A DNA stretch of 45,724 nt from an uncultured Bacteroidales bacterium (GCA_903927945.1 CAIYOZ010000415.1:1-45724), one strand, 5' to 3'. Shown: positions 1 through 9,135, counted from the stretch's first letter. Numbers and translations are program-made. The notes: generated from the sequence alone by a model not told the origin.

Positions 1-20
1 ACTCCCATAGAAATTTAATG

Positions 21-67
21 AAAAAACGAACTTAGAGAATAGTGTTTACTCTAAGTCCGTTTTTTTG
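21..67 (-). terminator. Predicted intrinsic terminator, possibly bidirectional
   Basis: Two 17-nt arms (21-37 and 49-65) surround an 11-nt loop, and a T-run continues to 67. On the minus strand the single imperfect position is a G.U wobble, so the stem is continuous; on the plus strand it is an A.C mismatch. A-runs and T-runs lie at both ends. It could end minus-strand transcription from copA-copZ as a second terminator, or a plus-strand gene lying left of the window. Confidence 0.6.
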
Positions 68-100
68 CGTTCTACAAACGGCTGATTTGGGATGCTTACG

Positions 101-128
101 GACTAAGGACTAATGACTAATGACTATT
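101..128. repeat. 7-bp tandem repeat tract
   Basis: Four 7-bp units run head to tail: gactaag, gactaat, gactaat, gactatt. The tract lies in the spacer downstream of copZ, between two terminator hairpins. A tract with the same period and a related unit (ccgacta) lies at 11755-11789. Confidence 0.7.
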
Positions 129-130
129 GA

Positions 131-170
131 TCAAAAGAAAAGAGGAATCGGTTTATACGATTCCTCTTTT
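131..170 (-). terminator. Intrinsic terminator of copA-copZ
   Basis: A perfect 13-bp stem (138-150 paired with 158-170) has a 7-nt loop and on the minus strand runs into a T-rich stretch (140 down to 131). It lies about 20 nt after the copZ stop codon, as expected for the end of the copper operon. Confidence 0.8.
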
Positions 171-191
171 AATATTTACCTTCCGTTTGAG

Positions 192-401
192 TTAAACAAC
201 TCCTACAACTTCATATCCAATTGTTTCTACAGCGTTTTTAATGGTTTCATCGCTTACATCATGTGTAAGTTTTAGTTGTGCTGAATTAGATTCCAGGTCA
301 ACTGTTGCTTCTACACCCTCAATTGAATTCAAGACTTTTTCGATACGAGCTGAACAATGAGGGCAGCTCATTCCTTTTATTTGCAAAATTTTGTTTGACA
401 T
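192..401 (-). CDS. copZ: Heavy-metal-associated domain protein, CopZ-like copper chaperone
   Basis: This 69-residue protein is a single HMA domain with a ferredoxin-like fold. The metal-binding motif GMSCPHC places cysteines at positions 13 and 16 near the N-terminus. Proteins of this family carry Cu(I) in the cytoplasm and hand it to the ATPase. The gene follows the P-type ATPase on the same strand with a 25-bp gap, so the two almost certainly form one transcript ending at the terminator near 138-170. There is no signal peptide. The gene symbol is by analogy; a mercury-binding role is possible from the domain alone, but the neighbouring Cu-type ATPase argues for copper. Confidence 0.88.
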   Translation of the reverse strand: MSNKILQIKGMSCPHCSARIEKVLNSIEGVEATVDLESNSAQLKLTHDVSDETIKNAVETIGYEVVGVV

Positions 402-426
402 AATGTTTTTGTATTTGTATTTTTAC

Positions 427-2730
427 TTATAAAATTGGTTCTTGTTTTATCAATGAAACGGTTGGTTTAAACCGCAATAATCGCAATGCATTCAACACCA
501 CCGTAATGGAACTGAAACTCATGGCAGCAGCTGCAAACATAGGGTTGAGCTTCCAACCCAGCATACTATAGAACACACCCGCTGCCAAGGGTATGCCTAT
601 GATATTGTAAAAAAACGCCCAGAATAAGTTTTGTTTGATATTCACCATCACCGACTTGCTTAACCGCAACGTAGTGACAGCATCCAACAGATCACTCCGC
701 ATCAAGACTATGTCGGCTGATTGAATGGCAATATCCGTACCCGCCCCAATGGCAATGCCCAGGTCGGAACGTGTCAGGGCAGGCGCATCATTGATGCCAT
801 CGCCAATCATTGCTACCCGTTTGCCATCTGCCTGCAACCTGGCAATCTCTTTATCTTTATCCCCAGGAAGCACTTCGGCTACCACTGTCGAAATACCAAG
901 TTGTTGTTGAATGGCAGCGGCCGTTTTTGCATGATCGCCCGTGAGCATTACTACCTGCATACCGAGGGATTTAAAATATCCAATGGCTTCCTTACTGGTT
1001 GGTTTCAGCACATCAGCTACTGCGATTAACCCCAACACTTCATTCTTATCCGCTATAAACAACGGAGTCTTCCCCTGTTCGGCTAATTTGTCGGACAATT
1101 CTTCAAACTCATGAAGAATCAGTTTATGGTCTTTTATCAGCTTCAAATTGCCTGCCAGATATTGAATTCCATTCATCGAAGCTTCAATCCCTTGTCCCGG
1201 TATGGCTTGGAAGTTTTCGACACCCTGTATCGGAATGAATTGTTTTTCAGCCTCCAGGATAATTGCTTCGGAGAGTGGATGTTCCGATGGCTTCTCCAAT
1301 GAAACGGCTATTTCTAATAATTGTTTTTCTGAAATTTTATTAACTGTAAATACATCAGTCACCCTTGGTTTACCTTCAGTCAACGTACCCGTTTTATCAA
1401 GCACGATTGTATCAATTTTGTGTGCCATTTCTAGTGTTTCTGCCGATTTAATCAGGATACCATGTTCTGCTCCAATACCTGTTCCGACCATAATGGCAAC
1501 AGGAGTGGCAAGTCCCAATGCACAAGGACATGAGATCACCAACACAGCAATGCCAATGGACAGGGCAAAATCAAAAGGATAACCCAATAACATCCACACA
1601 CCGGTTGATAATATTGCTATGACAATAACTACCGGTACGAATATCGCGCTGATTCGATCGGCTAGCCTGGAAATTGGAGCCTTGGAAGAGGCTGCTTCTT
1701 CCACCAGTTGAATGATATGGGCCAGGGTGGTATCATTCCCTACTTTATTGGCTGTTAACCTGAAATAGCCCGACTTATTGATGCTGGCCGAGAGAACGGT
1801 ATCCCCGGTATCTTTAAATACGGGCAGGCTTTCACCGGTCAATGCCGATTCATCTACCGACGAATTGCCGCTTTCTACAATACCATCGACCGGAACCCGC
1901 TGTCCTGGTCGTACGACTACTATTTCACCCACTAAAACTTCTTCCACCGGAATCTCCATTTCAAGATTTCCACGGAGAACAGTGGCCGTCTTTGGGGATA
2001 GATCCATCAACCGGGTAATGGCATCCGAAGTACGGCTTTTTGATTTAGCTTCCAGGAATTTACCCAAGGTGATGAGAGTCAGAATAGTTGCTCCCGATTC
2101 GAAATATAAATCGTGGGCGAATTGACTCACCATAGAAAAATCAGAATGCCTTAAGCCAATATTGATTCGGTAAATGGCGAAAACTCCATATAGAAATGCA
2201 GCCGACGAACCTATGGCTATCAGGGTATCCATATTTGGGGAAGCTTTAAATAAGGTTTTAAAGCCATTTATAAAATACTTTCTGTTGACAAATACAATTG
2301 GGATGGATAACCAAAACTGAATAATTGCAAAGATCAATGCATTTTCCGTTGCATGGAAGGCCATGGGATAAGGTAGTCCAAGCATATTCCCCATGGATAA
2401 ATAAAGCAACGGAATCAAGAATACGACCGAAACCCACCAACGAAATTTCATTTCTGCCTGTTCCTTTTGAACAAAGTCAGTTTTGGCGATATCTACATCC
2501 AATCCATTCACCCTTTCAGCATGCAAATGTGCCTCATACCCTGCGTTTTCTACCGACTTTTCTATTACGGTGGCATCAAGATGCAATTCATTGAAGCTTA
2601 CCGACATACTATTTGTGAGCAAATTGACATTCACAGCATTCACACCTTCCAATTTACTGACACTTTTCTCTACATGTGCCACACAGGAAGCACAAGACAT
2701 ACCCAATACATCAAATTTTTCAGTCGTCAT
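427..2730 (-). CDS. copA: Copper-translocating P-type ATPase (P1B-type)
   Basis: A 767-residue cation pump exporting Cu(I) across the inner membrane at the cost of ATP. One N-terminal HMA domain (about residues 4-70) has GMSCASC with Cys13 and Cys16. Hydrophobic segments follow, then the actuator motif TGES, the transmembrane metal site Cys401-Pro-Cys403, the phosphorylation motif DKTGT with Asp445, the SEHPLSEA nucleotide-domain His-Pro motif, and the hinge [11 protein letters not shown] final pair of membrane helices precedes the C-terminus. The CPC motif identifies the Cu/Ag subgroup rather than Zn/Cd. The length is normal for a single-HMA family member. It is the first gene of a copA-copZ operon. 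All catalytic motifs are intact. A role in supplying copper to a periplasmic oxidase instead of detoxification cannot be excluded. Confidence 0.95.
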   Translation of the reverse strand: MTTEKFDVLGMSCASCVAHVEKSVSKLEGVNAVNVNLLTNSMSVSFNELHLDATVIEKSVENAGYEAHLHAERVNGLDVDIAKTDFVQKEQAEMKFRWWVSVVFLIPLLYLSMGNMLGLPYPMAFHATENALIFAIIQFWLSIPIVFVNRKYFINGFKTLFKASPNMDTLIAIGSSAAFLYGVFAIYRINIGLRHSDFSMVSQFAHDLYFESGATILTLITLGKFLEAKSKSRTSDAITRLMDLSPKTATVLRGNLEMEIPVEEVLVGEIVVVRPGQRVPVDGIVESGNSSVDESALTGESLPVFKDTGDTVLSASINKSGYFRLTANKVGNDTTLAHIIQLVEEAASSKAPISRLADRISAIFVPVVIVIAILSTGVWMLLGYPFDFALSIGIAVLVISCPCALGLATPVAIMVGTGIGAEHGILIKSAETLEMAHKIDTIVLDKTGTLTEGKPRVTDVFTVNKISEKQLLEIAVSLEKPSEHPLSEAIILEAEKQFIPIQGVENFQAIPGQGIEASMNGIQYLAGNLKLIKDHKLILHEFEELSDKLAEQGKTPLFIADKNEVLGLIAVADVLKPTSKEAIGYFKSLGMQVVMLTGDHAKTAAAIQQQLGISTVVAEVLPGDKDKEIARLQADGKRVAMIGDGINDAPALTRSDLGIAIGAGTDIAIQSADIVLMRSDLLDAVTTLRLSKSVMVNIKQNLFWAFFYNIIGIPLAAGVFYSMLGWKLNPMFAAAAMSFSSITVVLNALRLLRFKPTVSLIKQEPIL

Positions 2731-3219
2731 TCTATAAAATTTCCTTTATGCTCAAAAACAGTCTTAAACCAATATAGTTCATCGCAAAGAATTATACGAT
2801 TGCAAAATTAGTATAAATATAGGTTTTGAACTCATTATAGTACATGTTAATTTGAAAATGCCGCCATTGATATCCGACAAACCGCTAAAAAGCGGTTGAT
2901 CGGTATCAGCGTCTAACCGATATTTTCACGGTTTGACGCGTAAAAGAAGTAAAGTTCAATACAGGAAGAATCTCTTAAATTAAACAATCCACAACATAAT
3001 CGGTGAATAAACGTTATTTATCTGTGTAATGATATCTGCAACAATTAATTTATTTGACTATTACTTCTTATTTCGACCTGATTATCAGCATTAGTACTAA
3101 ATTCTCACGCCTACAATGTTAAATAACAACTTTTTTCATTCGATTTAAATCCAAATCAATCTTTCGTTTCGTCTAATTAGAAAACAAACATTATTTTTAC
3201 ACTTTAAAAAATTACAATT
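2731..3219. other. Divergent spacer with two adjacent hairpins
   Basis: This 489-bp spacer separates copA (minus) from the DUF6249-like gene (plus) and contains no credible ORF. It holds a 7-bp perfect hairpin with an AAAA loop (2880-2897). About 10 bp further on is a second hairpin (2909-2913 and 2915-2919 paired with 2929-2933 and 2935-2939, one T.T mismatch, 9-nt loop). Neither is followed by a T-run. A near-match to the -7 box (TATTTTTA, one mismatch) lies just before the 3220 start. Nothing else was recognised. Confidence 0.5.
2803..2810 (-). promoter_or_regulatory. Candidate -7 box for copA
   Basis: On the minus strand this reads TAATTTTG, a full match to the Bacteroidota -7 consensus TAnnTTTG, 73 nt before the copA start codon. 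I see no convincing -33 TTTG at the expected distance. Confidence 0.45.
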
Positions 3220-3852
3220 ATGAAACGAATTGGATTATTTCTATTGGCTTTGACTCTAATGGTTGGAGCTAATGCAGCAAAAATCACCATTATGCACTCA
3301 GACAGTGCAAAGGGAGAGAAGATTATTCGAATGGAAAAAGACGTTAACACGGCAAAAGATTCTTTGATGATGTCAAAACTTTCGTCCGATCAGATCATGC
3401 AGCTTGAAAAAGCAAAAATCGATCTGGAACGTCAGAAAGTAGATGCTGACAGTGGTGATCATCTTCCGATGAGTCCTTTTGCTATCTTTATGATTTGTGC
3501 TTTGCCATTTCTTTTTGTGGCAATTATCATTGCGCTGAATGTACGCTCTAAGAATGCGGAATCCAAACGCAGGTATGATTTGTATACCAAATCGCTGGAT
3601 ATGGGACAAAACGTACCGGAACACTTCTTCGATATGCCGAAACGTGCAAATGATTCCTCTAATTTGAAAAAAGGCATTCTTTGGTTTGTAGTCGGTGTTG
3701 CATTGTTGATTTATTTTATGGTTGTCAACAATCACGAAGCGTTGATTGCGGGCATAGTTCCTACCTTTGTGGGTATCGGTTATTTACTGGTTCATTTCCT
3801 AGATAAGCCAAAAACTGATTCAACGGTAAAAAACGATGAGCAACACGGATGA
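3220..3852 (+). CDS. DUF6249-like membrane protein
   Basis: This 210-residue protein begins with a signal peptide (MKRIGLFLLALTLMVGANA). A charged, probably coiled region with many Lys, Glu and Asp follows (about 25-80), then one transmembrane helix (about 87-107), a basic cytoplasmic-type linker, and two closely spaced helices near 150-195. The tail is hydrophilic. This layout resembles the DUF6249 family found next to ECF sigma factors in Bacteroidota; the assignment is from recall of the family, not a search. Its last 17 bases overlap the sigma-factor gene, implying translational coupling. Its role is unknown. By context it could be a membrane sensor or an accessory to the sigma factor. 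Confidence 0.7.
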   Translation: MKRIGLFLLALTLMVGANAAKITIMHSDSAKGEKIIRMEKDVNTAKDSLMMSKLSSDQIMQLEKAKIDLERQKVDADSGDHLPMSPFAIFMICALPFLFVAIIIALNVRSKNAESKRRYDLYTKSLDMGQNVPEHFFDMPKRANDSSNLKKGILWFVVGVALLIYFMVVNNHEALIAGIVPTFVGIGYLLVHFLDKPKTDSTVKNDEQHG

Positions 3853-4414
3853 TATCCGATGGGTCACACAGGTTGCTTTGCTCGGCGACAAGAAAGCGTT
3901 CGACAAGCTGGCCACTAAATACCAATCCCCAATACGGCGGTTCTTTCTGAACCTGACCGTGGGAGATGGCCCGTTGAGTGACGACCTGGCACAGGAAACA
4001 TTCATTAAAGCGTATCTGAACATCACGGCTTTCAAAGGATTATCCGGATTCTCAACATGGCTTTACAGGATTGCCTACAACGTGTATTATGACTCGGTGA
4101 GAGCCCAAAAACATTACGAAGATATTAACGAACAAGTGATCGACAGCCAGCATCAGACACTCAATGCTTTCTCAGCGGAGAAAATGGATATTTATAAAGC
4201 GTTAAAATTGCTGCGCAAAGAAGAACAAACTGCCGTATTGTTGTTTTATATGGAAGATAAGTCCCACAATGAAATTGCCAAAATCATGAATTGCCCACTT
4301 GGCACTGTCAAGACTTACATTCTAAAGGGGAAAGAAAAATTAACGGTTTACTTAACAAAAGAAGGATATGGAAACGAATATAACAGACAACATGCTGAAA
4401 ACATTTTTCAGTGA
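3836..4414 (+). CDS. ECF-type RNA polymerase sigma factor
   Basis: A 192-residue sigma-70 family protein of the extracytoplasmic-function type. Region 2 is clear: DDLAQETFIKAYLNITAFKG followed by FSTWLYRIAYNVYYD, which binds core polymerase and the -10 element. A linker follows, then region 4 (about residues 120-180) with EEQTAVLLFYMEDKSHNEIA and the helix-turn-helix sequence NCPLGTVKTYILKGKEKL. The length is normal. The ATG at 3836 lies inside the upstream gene, a 17-base overlap, and the 3' end overlaps the next gene by 47 bases, so the three genes form one coupled unit. No classic anti-sigma factor is recognisable; the flanking small membrane proteins are the best candidates for its control. 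The target genes are unknown. Confidence 0.93.
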   Translation: MSNTDDIRWVTQVALLGDKKAFDKLATKYQSPIRRFFLNLTVGDGPLSDDLAQETFIKAYLNITAFKGLSGFSTWLYRIAYNVYYDSVRAQKHYEDINEQVIDSQHQTLNAFSAEKMDIYKALKLLRKEEQTAVLLFYMEDKSHNEIAKIMNCPLGTVKTYILKGKEKLTVYLTKEGYGNEYNRQHAENIFQ

Positions 4415-4688
4415 GAACAAACAGGAAATTGCCAATGACGGGTTTACCCAACGGTTGATGCGTAACCTTCCTGAACAAGCCGACCGTGGTTGGATAGTCT
4501 GGGTGTTTGCTGCTATCGGCATGGCACTTTCCATTTACCTGGGCATCACTTCCGGCCTGATAGAATATATCCTGCTTGCCCTTAAACACGTTTCCATCTA
4601 TTATATCCTGGGAGGTATCTTTTGCCTGCCGTTGGTGGGAACAGCCGGATTCTTTATGAGCCAAAACAGAAATTACCAGATCATCTGA
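4368..4688 (+). CDS. Small membrane protein, DUF5056-like, possible sigma-factor partner
   Basis: This 106-residue protein has a soluble N-terminal part of about 42 residues (METNITDNMLKTFFSENKQE onward, with FTQRLMRNLPE) and two or three hydrophobic segments after it (about 43-60, 68-80 and 83-99). It resembles small DUF5056-type proteins that follow ECF sigma genes in Bacteroidales. A cytoplasmic head of this size on a membrane anchor would suit an anti-sigma role, but no zinc-binding anti-sigma motif is visible. It overlaps the sigma gene by 47 bases, which implies coupled translation. Its function is an inference from context. Confidence 0.72.
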   Translation: METNITDNMLKTFFSENKQEIANDGFTQRLMRNLPEQADRGWIVWVFAAIGMALSIYLGITSGLIEYILLALKHVSIYYILGGIFCLPLVGTAGFFMSQNRNYQII

Positions 4689-4710
4689 TTGCTACCTGAT
4701 TTTATAAAAT

Positions 4711-4744
4711 GCAGAAAGAGACATGTAAACCTGTCTCTTTCTGC
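4711..4744. terminator. Bidirectional intrinsic terminator
   Basis: A perfect 13-bp stem (4711-4723 with 4732-4744) with an 8-nt loop lies between the convergent genes ending at 4688 (plus) and 4772 (minus). T-rich sequence follows on both strands, so it can serve both. Confidence 0.8.
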
Positions 4745-4771
4745 ATTTATTATTTACTACTACAAGTGAAC

Positions 4772-6616
4772 CTACAGGATAACCTTATAAGTCCTCGAGG
4801 CTGTTCTTAACAGGTATACCGCATTGGACTTTGCCTGTAGAATGATTTGTTCCCCGTGCGATTTGACTGTTTGCAAAGGCACTCCGGTTACAGAATAAAG
4901 TGTCACTTCTTTTCCTTCGGGAATCCCTTCCACTATGATCTCAGAATGTAGAGAATAAACCCTGACTTGCTTTTCCAATCCTGCACCTAATCCTGTTGGC
5001 AAACTGACAAAATTGACTACCAGGGTGCTGTTGGCAGTAATTGCAGGTACGTTGAATACGCTTCCAACTAAACTGGCCGTTACATCCACGCCGTTGTAGA
5101 ATACTGTCTGAATTTTAGAACCTATAGAAGGTGTGAAATCAAAGGAGGGCGTAGCTCCATAGTCATAATATAAGTTCATTACTCCGAAACCGCCTGTTTG
5201 AATACTCACTTTATACTGAATTTTCTGAAATGTAACGTTCAAAGTTGTGTTCGCATTGACAGCAGGGGTTGTATATTGATTGTTTATAATTTGAGATTTG
5301 ACGTCCACACCAGCATATGAAACGGTAGCAATAGCATATCCCGGATTGGGTGCAAAAGTGAAAGTCTTGGCAGCACCACTACTTGCAATTAAAACAGATC
5401 CATTTCCCAGATTGACATTACTTTCTTTTACATCACCTCCTGTACCTATTTGAATTGTTATGCCATAGGTATCTGCAACAATGGCCTCTGATAAAATAAT
5501 AAACAAGCTCCAGTAGTCAGCCGTCTCATACGCTAAACTAGACCATACCGGGATTTCCAGTGTGGTAGTTTCCCGGTTGACTCCGGTAAATGTATTGGCA
5601 TAGATGGTAGGAGGAACAGACTGAGCCACCGATATCTTTTGTAATCCCGAGCAATTATAAAATACGCAATCGCCAATAGAATTTACATTTTTATTAATAA
5701 TGAGTTGTGCAAATGCTGCACATCCGTAAAAAGCATAATCATATATTCGATTTACCGAAAGCGGAATTGTTAATACGCCACTTAAACCACTACACCCACT
5801 AAAAGTATATGGTGAAATAATAGTGATGGCATTGGGCAAGGTTAATGCACCTGTAAAACCCGTGCAATTTTGGAAAGCATAACTCGCAATTGATATTACT
5901 GAATTTGGAATTGATAAAGGACCAGTAAAGCCAGAGCAACTTTGAAAAGCATATGATCCAATAGATGTGACTGAGCCTGGTATTGTCAGATTACCGGTTA
6001 ACCCGGTGCATCCTGCAAATGCATAGTTGCTGATAGTTGTCAATCCAAGGGGGAATGTTAGTATTCCTGTTAATGCAGTGCAATTTTGAAATGCAGAGTT
6101 TCCAATAGAAGTGACTGAAGCTGGTATAGGTATAACACCTGACAAAGAGGTACAACTCGAAAAAGCATTATCTCCAATAGAAACCAAAGTCGAAGGTAGT
6201 ATAACAGACGTCAAGGTCGTTTTATTTTGAAATGCATTTGCTGGCAATGCATTTGCGGCCACGGTAACGCCTGAAATATCAACGAAGGTAAGGGCAGTCA
6301 TGTTGGTATTCATTTGAGAAATATCCACACTGTTCAGGTTCCCTGTTACCGTCAGATGAGTAATGGAGGACAATGGACCATAACCACCTGTTATCAATGC
6401 ATTTGCCAGACTGCCTGCGATAGGATTATTGATAGTTACATGCTTTTCGGCAGCAATAGTGGATGGACTCCAAACAGGAGCAGATTTGCATACATTTACT
6501 GCACTTGACGGAACATTAACAATAGAAAGTTCCTGAATTGAGGGGGGAACACTAACCTGAGCCGAAGCAAGGGTGGCAAACAGGAATACTAAGAAAAGAG
6601 GTAAAAGTTTCTTCAT
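4772..6616 (-). CDS. Leucine-rich-repeat (BspA-like) surface protein with T9SS-type tail
   Basis: The start is set at the ATG at 6616, which begins a signal peptide (MKKLLPLFLVFLFATLASAQ); a longer reading from 6721 would begin inside the promoter. The mature protein has about eight LRR_5-type repeats of 23-24 residues (roughly residues 140-325), each like SIGSYAFQSCSGFTGPLSIP. Two repeats resembling divergent InlB B-repeat modules follow (about 390-530). The C-terminal 70 residues contain EVTLYSVTGVPLQTVKS and end YLLRTASRTYKVIL, the pattern of T9SS type A sorting domains. BspA-like repeats generally bind proteins or surfaces, so an adhesin role is plausible. There is no carbohydrate-active domain, and it lies outside the pectin locus proper. 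Confidence 0.88.
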   Translation of the reverse strand: MKKLLPLFLVFLFATLASAQVSVPPSIQELSIVNVPSSAVNVCKSAPVWSPSTIAAEKHVTINNPIAGSLANALITGGYGPLSSITHLTVTGNLNSVDISQMNTNMTALTFVDISGVTVAANALPANAFQNKTTLTSVILPSTLVSIGDNAFSSCTSLSGVIPIPASVTSIGNSAFQNCTALTGILTFPLGLTTISNYAFAGCTGLTGNLTIPGSVTSIGSYAFQSCSGFTGPLSIPNSVISIASYAFQNCTGFTGALTLPNAITIISPYTFSGCSGLSGVLTIPLSVNRIYDYAFYGCAAFAQLIINKNVNSIGDCVFYNCSGLQKISVAQSVPPTIYANTFTGVNRETTTLEIPVWSSLAYETADYWSLFIILSEAIVADTYGITIQIGTGGDVKESNVNLGNGSVLIASSGAAKTFTFAPNPGYAIATVSYAGVDVKSQIINNQYTTPAVNANTTLNVTFQKIQYKVSIQTGGFGVMNLYYDYGATPSFDFTPSIGSKIQTVFYNGVDVTASLVGSVFNVPAITANSTLVVNFVSLPTGLGAGLEKQVRVYSLHSEIIVEGIPEGKEVTLYSVTGVPLQTVKSHGEQIILQAKSNAVYLLRTASRTYKVIL

Positions 6617-6720
6617 TTTTGACAGTTTTGGAGTTAGAATATTGTATTTTGCTAAGTTAGAAAAGCTTTCCCAAAATGTATCAGGTTCAAGCGATTGAAT
6701 TACGAATAATAAATACTGCA

Positions 6721-6728
6721 CAAAGGTA
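6721..6728 (-). promoter_or_regulatory. -7 box for the LRR protein gene
   Basis: On the minus strand this reads TACCTTTG, a full TAnnTTTG match, 104 nt before the ATG at 6616. It coincides with the upstream ATG at 6721, which argues that 6616 is the true start. Confidence 0.6.
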
Positions 6729-6937
6729 CTGTTTTTATTTAGAAAGTTAAATTAATGTTGAGTATTATTTTAATATATTTTTATTAATTTGATTGAAAGT
6801 GTGACTTAATAAGGATATTATTAAATTTATGATGAATCATTGATCATTTCGCTTCATAAAAACACACCATAGCTAAACTGAAAATATCAGTAATGCGTAT
6901 CTAATAGGTCTGAAATAAAAGGCATTCACTCTGCATA

Positions 6938-7131
6938 CCTAATGGAAACCTAATGGAAACCCTTACAAAGGGAAATGATAAATTGTTTACGTTATCGATA
7001 CTGAATGTATAGGTGACGCACCTATAACGCATACTTAAGTAAATATGTGTTATATATGCGTTATCTATGCGTTATGTATGCGTTATGTATGCGTTATCTC
7101 ATTTCACTTTGTAAGGGTTTCCATTAGGTTT
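6938..7131. repeat. Palindromic element built from 11-bp units (element 1)
   Basis: The element has 30-bp inverted arms (6949-6978 and 7099-7128) with one mismatch. The left arm is preceded by a duplicate of its first 11-mer (cctaatggaaa at 6938 and 6949). Inside the right half are five head-to-tail 11-mers (7044-7098): tatgtgttata, tatgcgttatc, tatgcgttatg, tatgcgttatg, tatgcgttatc. A small perfect hairpin (7009-7015 with 7019-7025) sits near the centre. The element lies in the 823-bp spacer downstream of the GH43 gene and upstream of the LRR gene and contains no ORF. Confidence 0.8.
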
Positions 7132-7214
7132 TGTATGGTCTGGCAGGTGAATGGCAAAGTATAGGGGAAGGTGAAAAATCAATTTGGTTATTCCTTCCGA
7201 GCTCCGTGTCGTAT

Positions 7215-7244
7215 AAAAAAAAGCCTGATCAAACTGACCAGACT
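7215..7244 (-). terminator. Intrinsic terminator downstream of the GH43 gene
   Basis: On the minus strand a 10-bp stem with two G.U pairs (7244-7235 with 7231-7222) and a 3-nt loop is followed by seven T residues (7221-7215). It is about 195 nt beyond the GH43 stop codon and would end the left-arm transcript. Confidence 0.7.
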
Positions 7245-7407
7245 CTAATTGATACTTTACTAACCACAATTGTCGTTAGAATGCCTTTACTTTAAACTAA
7301 TTCTTTTCTATAAACTCTTATCTAACTAAAAATTCAAATGATAATGTACGATACTTATACTCTTCATATTCATTGCAGTATCTTTTTTTTGTTAGATTAC
7401 GTTTTTT

Positions 7408-7426
7408 AGACTGGTATTCCCAGTCT
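7408..7426 (-). other. Stem-loop just after the GH43 stop codon
   Basis: A perfect 7-bp stem (7408-7414 with 7420-7426) has a 5-nt loop. On the minus strand it is followed by A residues, not T, so it is not an intrinsic terminator. It may protect the 3' end of the message. Confidence 0.4.
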
Positions 7427-7439
7427 GGTATGCTATAAA

Positions 7440-9095
7440 CTAATTGTTTACCCGAAACCAGTCCACGTCTGCATACCCCGAGTCATTGCTTGCACCCGGG
7501 CGTGAGCAATAAAGCCCGACCTTTGCTCCAATCCATTTCCCTTCGCGTGCTGTAAAGGCTGTTCCAAGTATTTTAAAGGAAGATCCATCAGTACTGTAAC
7601 TGAATGTGCAGGTAGCTTTTGGTTCATTTATTCCATCCTTGTTCATTTCTTTCGTTTGAGTCACCTTTACCCGCAAATAAAGGGTTAACTGTGTGAGAGC
7701 AACCGAGGCATGAATCGTTTCTGCAGTTCCTTTATCGGCATTCAGGCAAGATATCTGATTTAGCATGAATCCTTTCCCTGTATTTTCAAGGGTTAGTGAG
7801 GCATAATTCAAACCCATCACCACAAGCCCTGTACGCTCGCCTATTACCATGGGGGTAAAAGTCAGTTTTGTAGTAGCGCTGAAATTGGGAGCAGGGAACT
7901 TCTGAAGGTACAGGTTGGGTGCATCCCACAGGTTTTTAGCCTCACCAGCCAACTGCCAGGAGAACAGACGCAAATACCCTCTATCGCCGGCGCAATAATA
8001 CCACAGCGGGTTGCTATTTGCCTGCCACTGCCATTGAAGGCTCGGGGTTAGTCCATTAAATTCATCGCTTTCTGCGGGAGTGGCTACAGGATATGTTTTC
8101 CCCACATCAGGCTTACTATACGTTGAAACGGGTGTTCCGCAACCTGTATTTTTATTATCAATTCCGATAACCGGCCAGTTGTCCACCCATTTCATTGGTT
8201 GTAATAATACGGCACGGCCATAGGCATACAAGTCCTGGAAATGCAGGAACCAATCCTGTTTCCCATCGGGGGTATCCACCCAGGCACCCTGGTGCGGACC
8301 GTTGATATCTGACTTCCCCTGTGCCATGACCTGTTTTTGTTCGTAAGGTCCGTAGATGCTTTTCGAACGCAGTGACAGCTGCCAACCGGTTTTCACTCCT
8401 CCTGCCGGGCAAAAGATATAATAATATCCGTTCCTCTTGTAAAACTTCGGACCTTCTGTGGTTGAATTATCGGGGTGACCATCAAATACCAGGCGGCTTT
8501 CGGTGATTGCCTTCATACCATCGGGTGTCATTTCGAAAATTCCGAGCACGCTTTTCATACCGGCACGGCTTCCGGCATAACCATGCACGACGTAGGCTTT
8601 TCCATCTTCATCCCAAAAGGGGCATGAATCAATGAGTCCTTTCCCGGCTTTGACCAGGGTTAAGGGTGACCACGTTCCAACTGGATCGGTGGTTTTTGTC
8701 ATGTAGATACCGGCATCGGGATCGCCAAAGTAAATATAAAATTCATTGTTATGATACCTAATGCTGGGAGCCCATACCCCGTTGCCATGCTGCGGGATAG
8801 TAAAGCGTTCTTCGGGTTCCATTTTCTGAAGAGCATATCCGATGATGGTCCAGTTTACCAGGTCATTTGAATGAAGTATTGGAAGACCCGGTATGCAGGC
8901 AAACGATGAAGCAACCATATAATAATCATTGCCCACCCTGCACACGTCAGGATCGGAATAATCGGCATACAGGACAGGATTCTTGTAATGGCCATTTCCC
9001 AAATCGGATACCCAGGTGTTGGAAATATTCTGAGCAACCAATGAAATACTACTCAATAATAAAAATGAAAGGAAATATCTAAAATGCTTTTTCAT
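7440..9095 (-). CDS. GH43 family glycoside hydrolase (beta-xylosidase or arabinofuranosidase type)
   Basis: A 551-residue protein with a signal peptide (first 21 residues, cut near AQ). The five-bladed propeller domain spans about residues 36-320. The three expected acids are visible: Asp48 in YADYSDPDV (base), Asp156 in LIDSCPFWDEDG (pKa modulator) and Glu214 in TTEGPKFY (acid). The C-terminal 200 residues form the beta-sandwich usual for xylosidase-type members, which look most like subfamily 12, though I cannot confirm that without a search. There is no sorting domain or lipobox, so a periplasmic site is expected. It is the last gene of the left arm and has part of the bipartite motif upstream at 9136-9183. 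It probably removes xylose or arabinose side groups from imported pectin fragments. Confidence 0.9.
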   Translation of the reverse strand: MKKHFRYFLSFLLLSSISLVAQNISNTWVSDLGNGHYKNPVLYADYSDPDVCRVGNDYYMVASSFACIPGLPILHSNDLVNWTIIGYALQKMEPEERFTIPQHGNGVWAPSIRYHNNEFYIYFGDPDAGIYMTKTTDPVGTWSPLTLVKAGKGLIDSCPFWDEDGKAYVVHGYAGSRAGMKSVLGIFEMTPDGMKAITESRLVFDGHPDNSTTEGPKFYKRNGYYYIFCPAGGVKTGWQLSLRSKSIYGPYEQKQVMAQGKSDINGPHQGAWVDTPDGKQDWFLHFQDLYAYGRAVLLQPMKWVDNWPVIGIDNKNTGCGTPVSTYSKPDVGKTYPVATPAESDEFNGLTPSLQWQWQANSNPLWYYCAGDRGYLRLFSWQLAGEAKNLWDAPNLYLQKFPAPNFSATTKLTFTPMVIGERTGLVVMGLNYASLTLENTGKGFMLNQISCLNADKGTAETIHASVALTQLTLYLRVKVTQTKEMNKDGINEPKATCTFSYSTDGSSFKILGTAFTAREGKWIGAKVGLYCSRPGASNDSGYADVDWFRVNN

Positions 9096-9135
9096 AGAAT
9101 AGTCTAAACATTCGGTTTACGGATATGAATTAAAT

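Noticed and set aside
6617-6721. Possible upstream start of the LRR protein
   Set aside because: The extra 35 residues precede a clear signal peptide and begin at the -7 box, so 6616 is the likely start.
6938-7131. Element 1 as a CRISPR array or insertion sequence
   Set aside because: Units are 11 bp with no spacers of constant length, there are no cas genes, no transposase ORF and no target-site duplication that I can see.
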